A stretch of 6,549 bases of DNA, taken from contig JAKIYJ010000086.1 of assembly GCA_022708585.1 (NCBI GenBank), positions 1 through 6,549 of the forward strand. Direction: 5' to 3'. Below are positions 6,391-6,549 of this stretch, one piece after another. The stretch is from Bacteroidota bacterium (GTDB taxonomy: Bacteria > Bacteroidota > Bacteroidia > Bacteroidales > JAKIYJ01). Both the position numbers and the translations under genes were made by a program. The notes beneath the pieces were generated by a model, which was not told the origin of the DNA, ran no database searches, and saw only the letters and a list, made by a program, of their open reading frames with translations. Every line of letters starts with the position of its first letter. The first letter of the stretch is position 1.

Positions 6391-6549
6391 CTATTTTCTG
6401 GAGTTTATTAAAATTTTAAGAATTTTAACAGCAGTATCTGCCAATACGGCACCTGGGCCAAAGATAGCAACAACACCTGCATTATAAAGAAACTCATAAT
6501 CCTGATGAGGAATAACACCACCTACAATAACCATAATATCATCTCTATC
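6391..6549 (-). CDS. Methylmalonyl-CoA mutase, cobalamin-binding C-terminus (partial)
   Basis: The last 52 codons and a TAG stop (6393-6391) are present; the 5' part lies beyond the right edge. The segment contains VIVGGVIPHQDYEFL then GVVAIFGPGAV, which closely matches the end of the B12-binding domain of methylmalonyl-CoA mutase large subunits (VGGVIPxQDYEFL and IFGPGT are the familiar forms). The enzyme interconverts succinyl-CoA and R-methylmalonyl-CoA with adenosylcobalamin in propionate formation or use. The cobalt-ligand DxHxxG motif would lie upstream and cannot be seen. Because only the end is visible, it could be the full large subunit or a small stand-alone B12-binding subunit. The next gene downstream begins 22 bases after the stop, so the two are probably one transcript. 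Related acyl-CoA mutases, such as isobutyryl-CoA mutase, remain possible. Confidence 0.87.
   Translation of the reverse strand, partial: DRDDIMVIVGGVIPHQDYEFLYNAGVVAIFGPGAVLADTAVKILKILINSRK

Overview
The window reads as an AT-rich chromosome segment of a Bacteroidetes bacterium, probably an anaerobic Bacteroidales-like lineage. Four things point there: the gene order acpP-fabF-rnc followed by a gene of the Bacteroidetes-restricted IPExxxVDY family; start sites preceded by A/T-rich leaders with no Shine-Dalgarno motif; a promoter of the Bacteroidetes type (TTTG, 20 bases, TtacTTTG) before acpP; and a left-edge transposase fragment of a type I associate with Bacteroidetes. These assignments come from reading the sequence and remembered family features; no search was run.

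Layout. Positions 1-159 look like the end of an insertion sequence: a leftward transposase start (1-73, running off the edge), preceded by a fold-back structure and an internal -7 promoter box arranged as if to block read-through expression. Positions 177-2970 are a rightward operon with short gaps (19-23 bases): acyl carrier protein, beta-ketoacyl-ACP synthase II, RNase III (no ATG start) and a diverged IPExxxVDY protein. Positions 2973-3126 are a 154-base imperfect palindrome with 20-base terminal inverted repeats, lying exactly between convergent genes; it looks like a miniature transposable element or mobile palindromic repeat and may act as a two-way terminator. Positions 3135-6368, on the minus strand, encode one 1077-residue iron-sulfur flavoprotein. 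Positions 6391-6549, also minus, hold the last 52 codons of a methylmalonyl-CoA mutase-type cobalamin-binding domain, 22 bases upstream of the flavoprotein gene and probably co-transcribed with it.

How the genes work together. AcpP carries the acyl chains that FabF elongates; RNase III rides in the same transcript. The minus-strand pair suggests a carbon-oxidation or fermentation function: the giant protein combines, in one chain, the parts that are normally separate subunits of the HcnABC / opine oxidase / (hydroxy)proline dehydrogenase complexes, with an extra two-cluster ferredoxin, and is linked to B12-dependent propionate/succinate metabolism. This single-chain enzyme is the most interesting item; its substrate cannot be read from the sequence.
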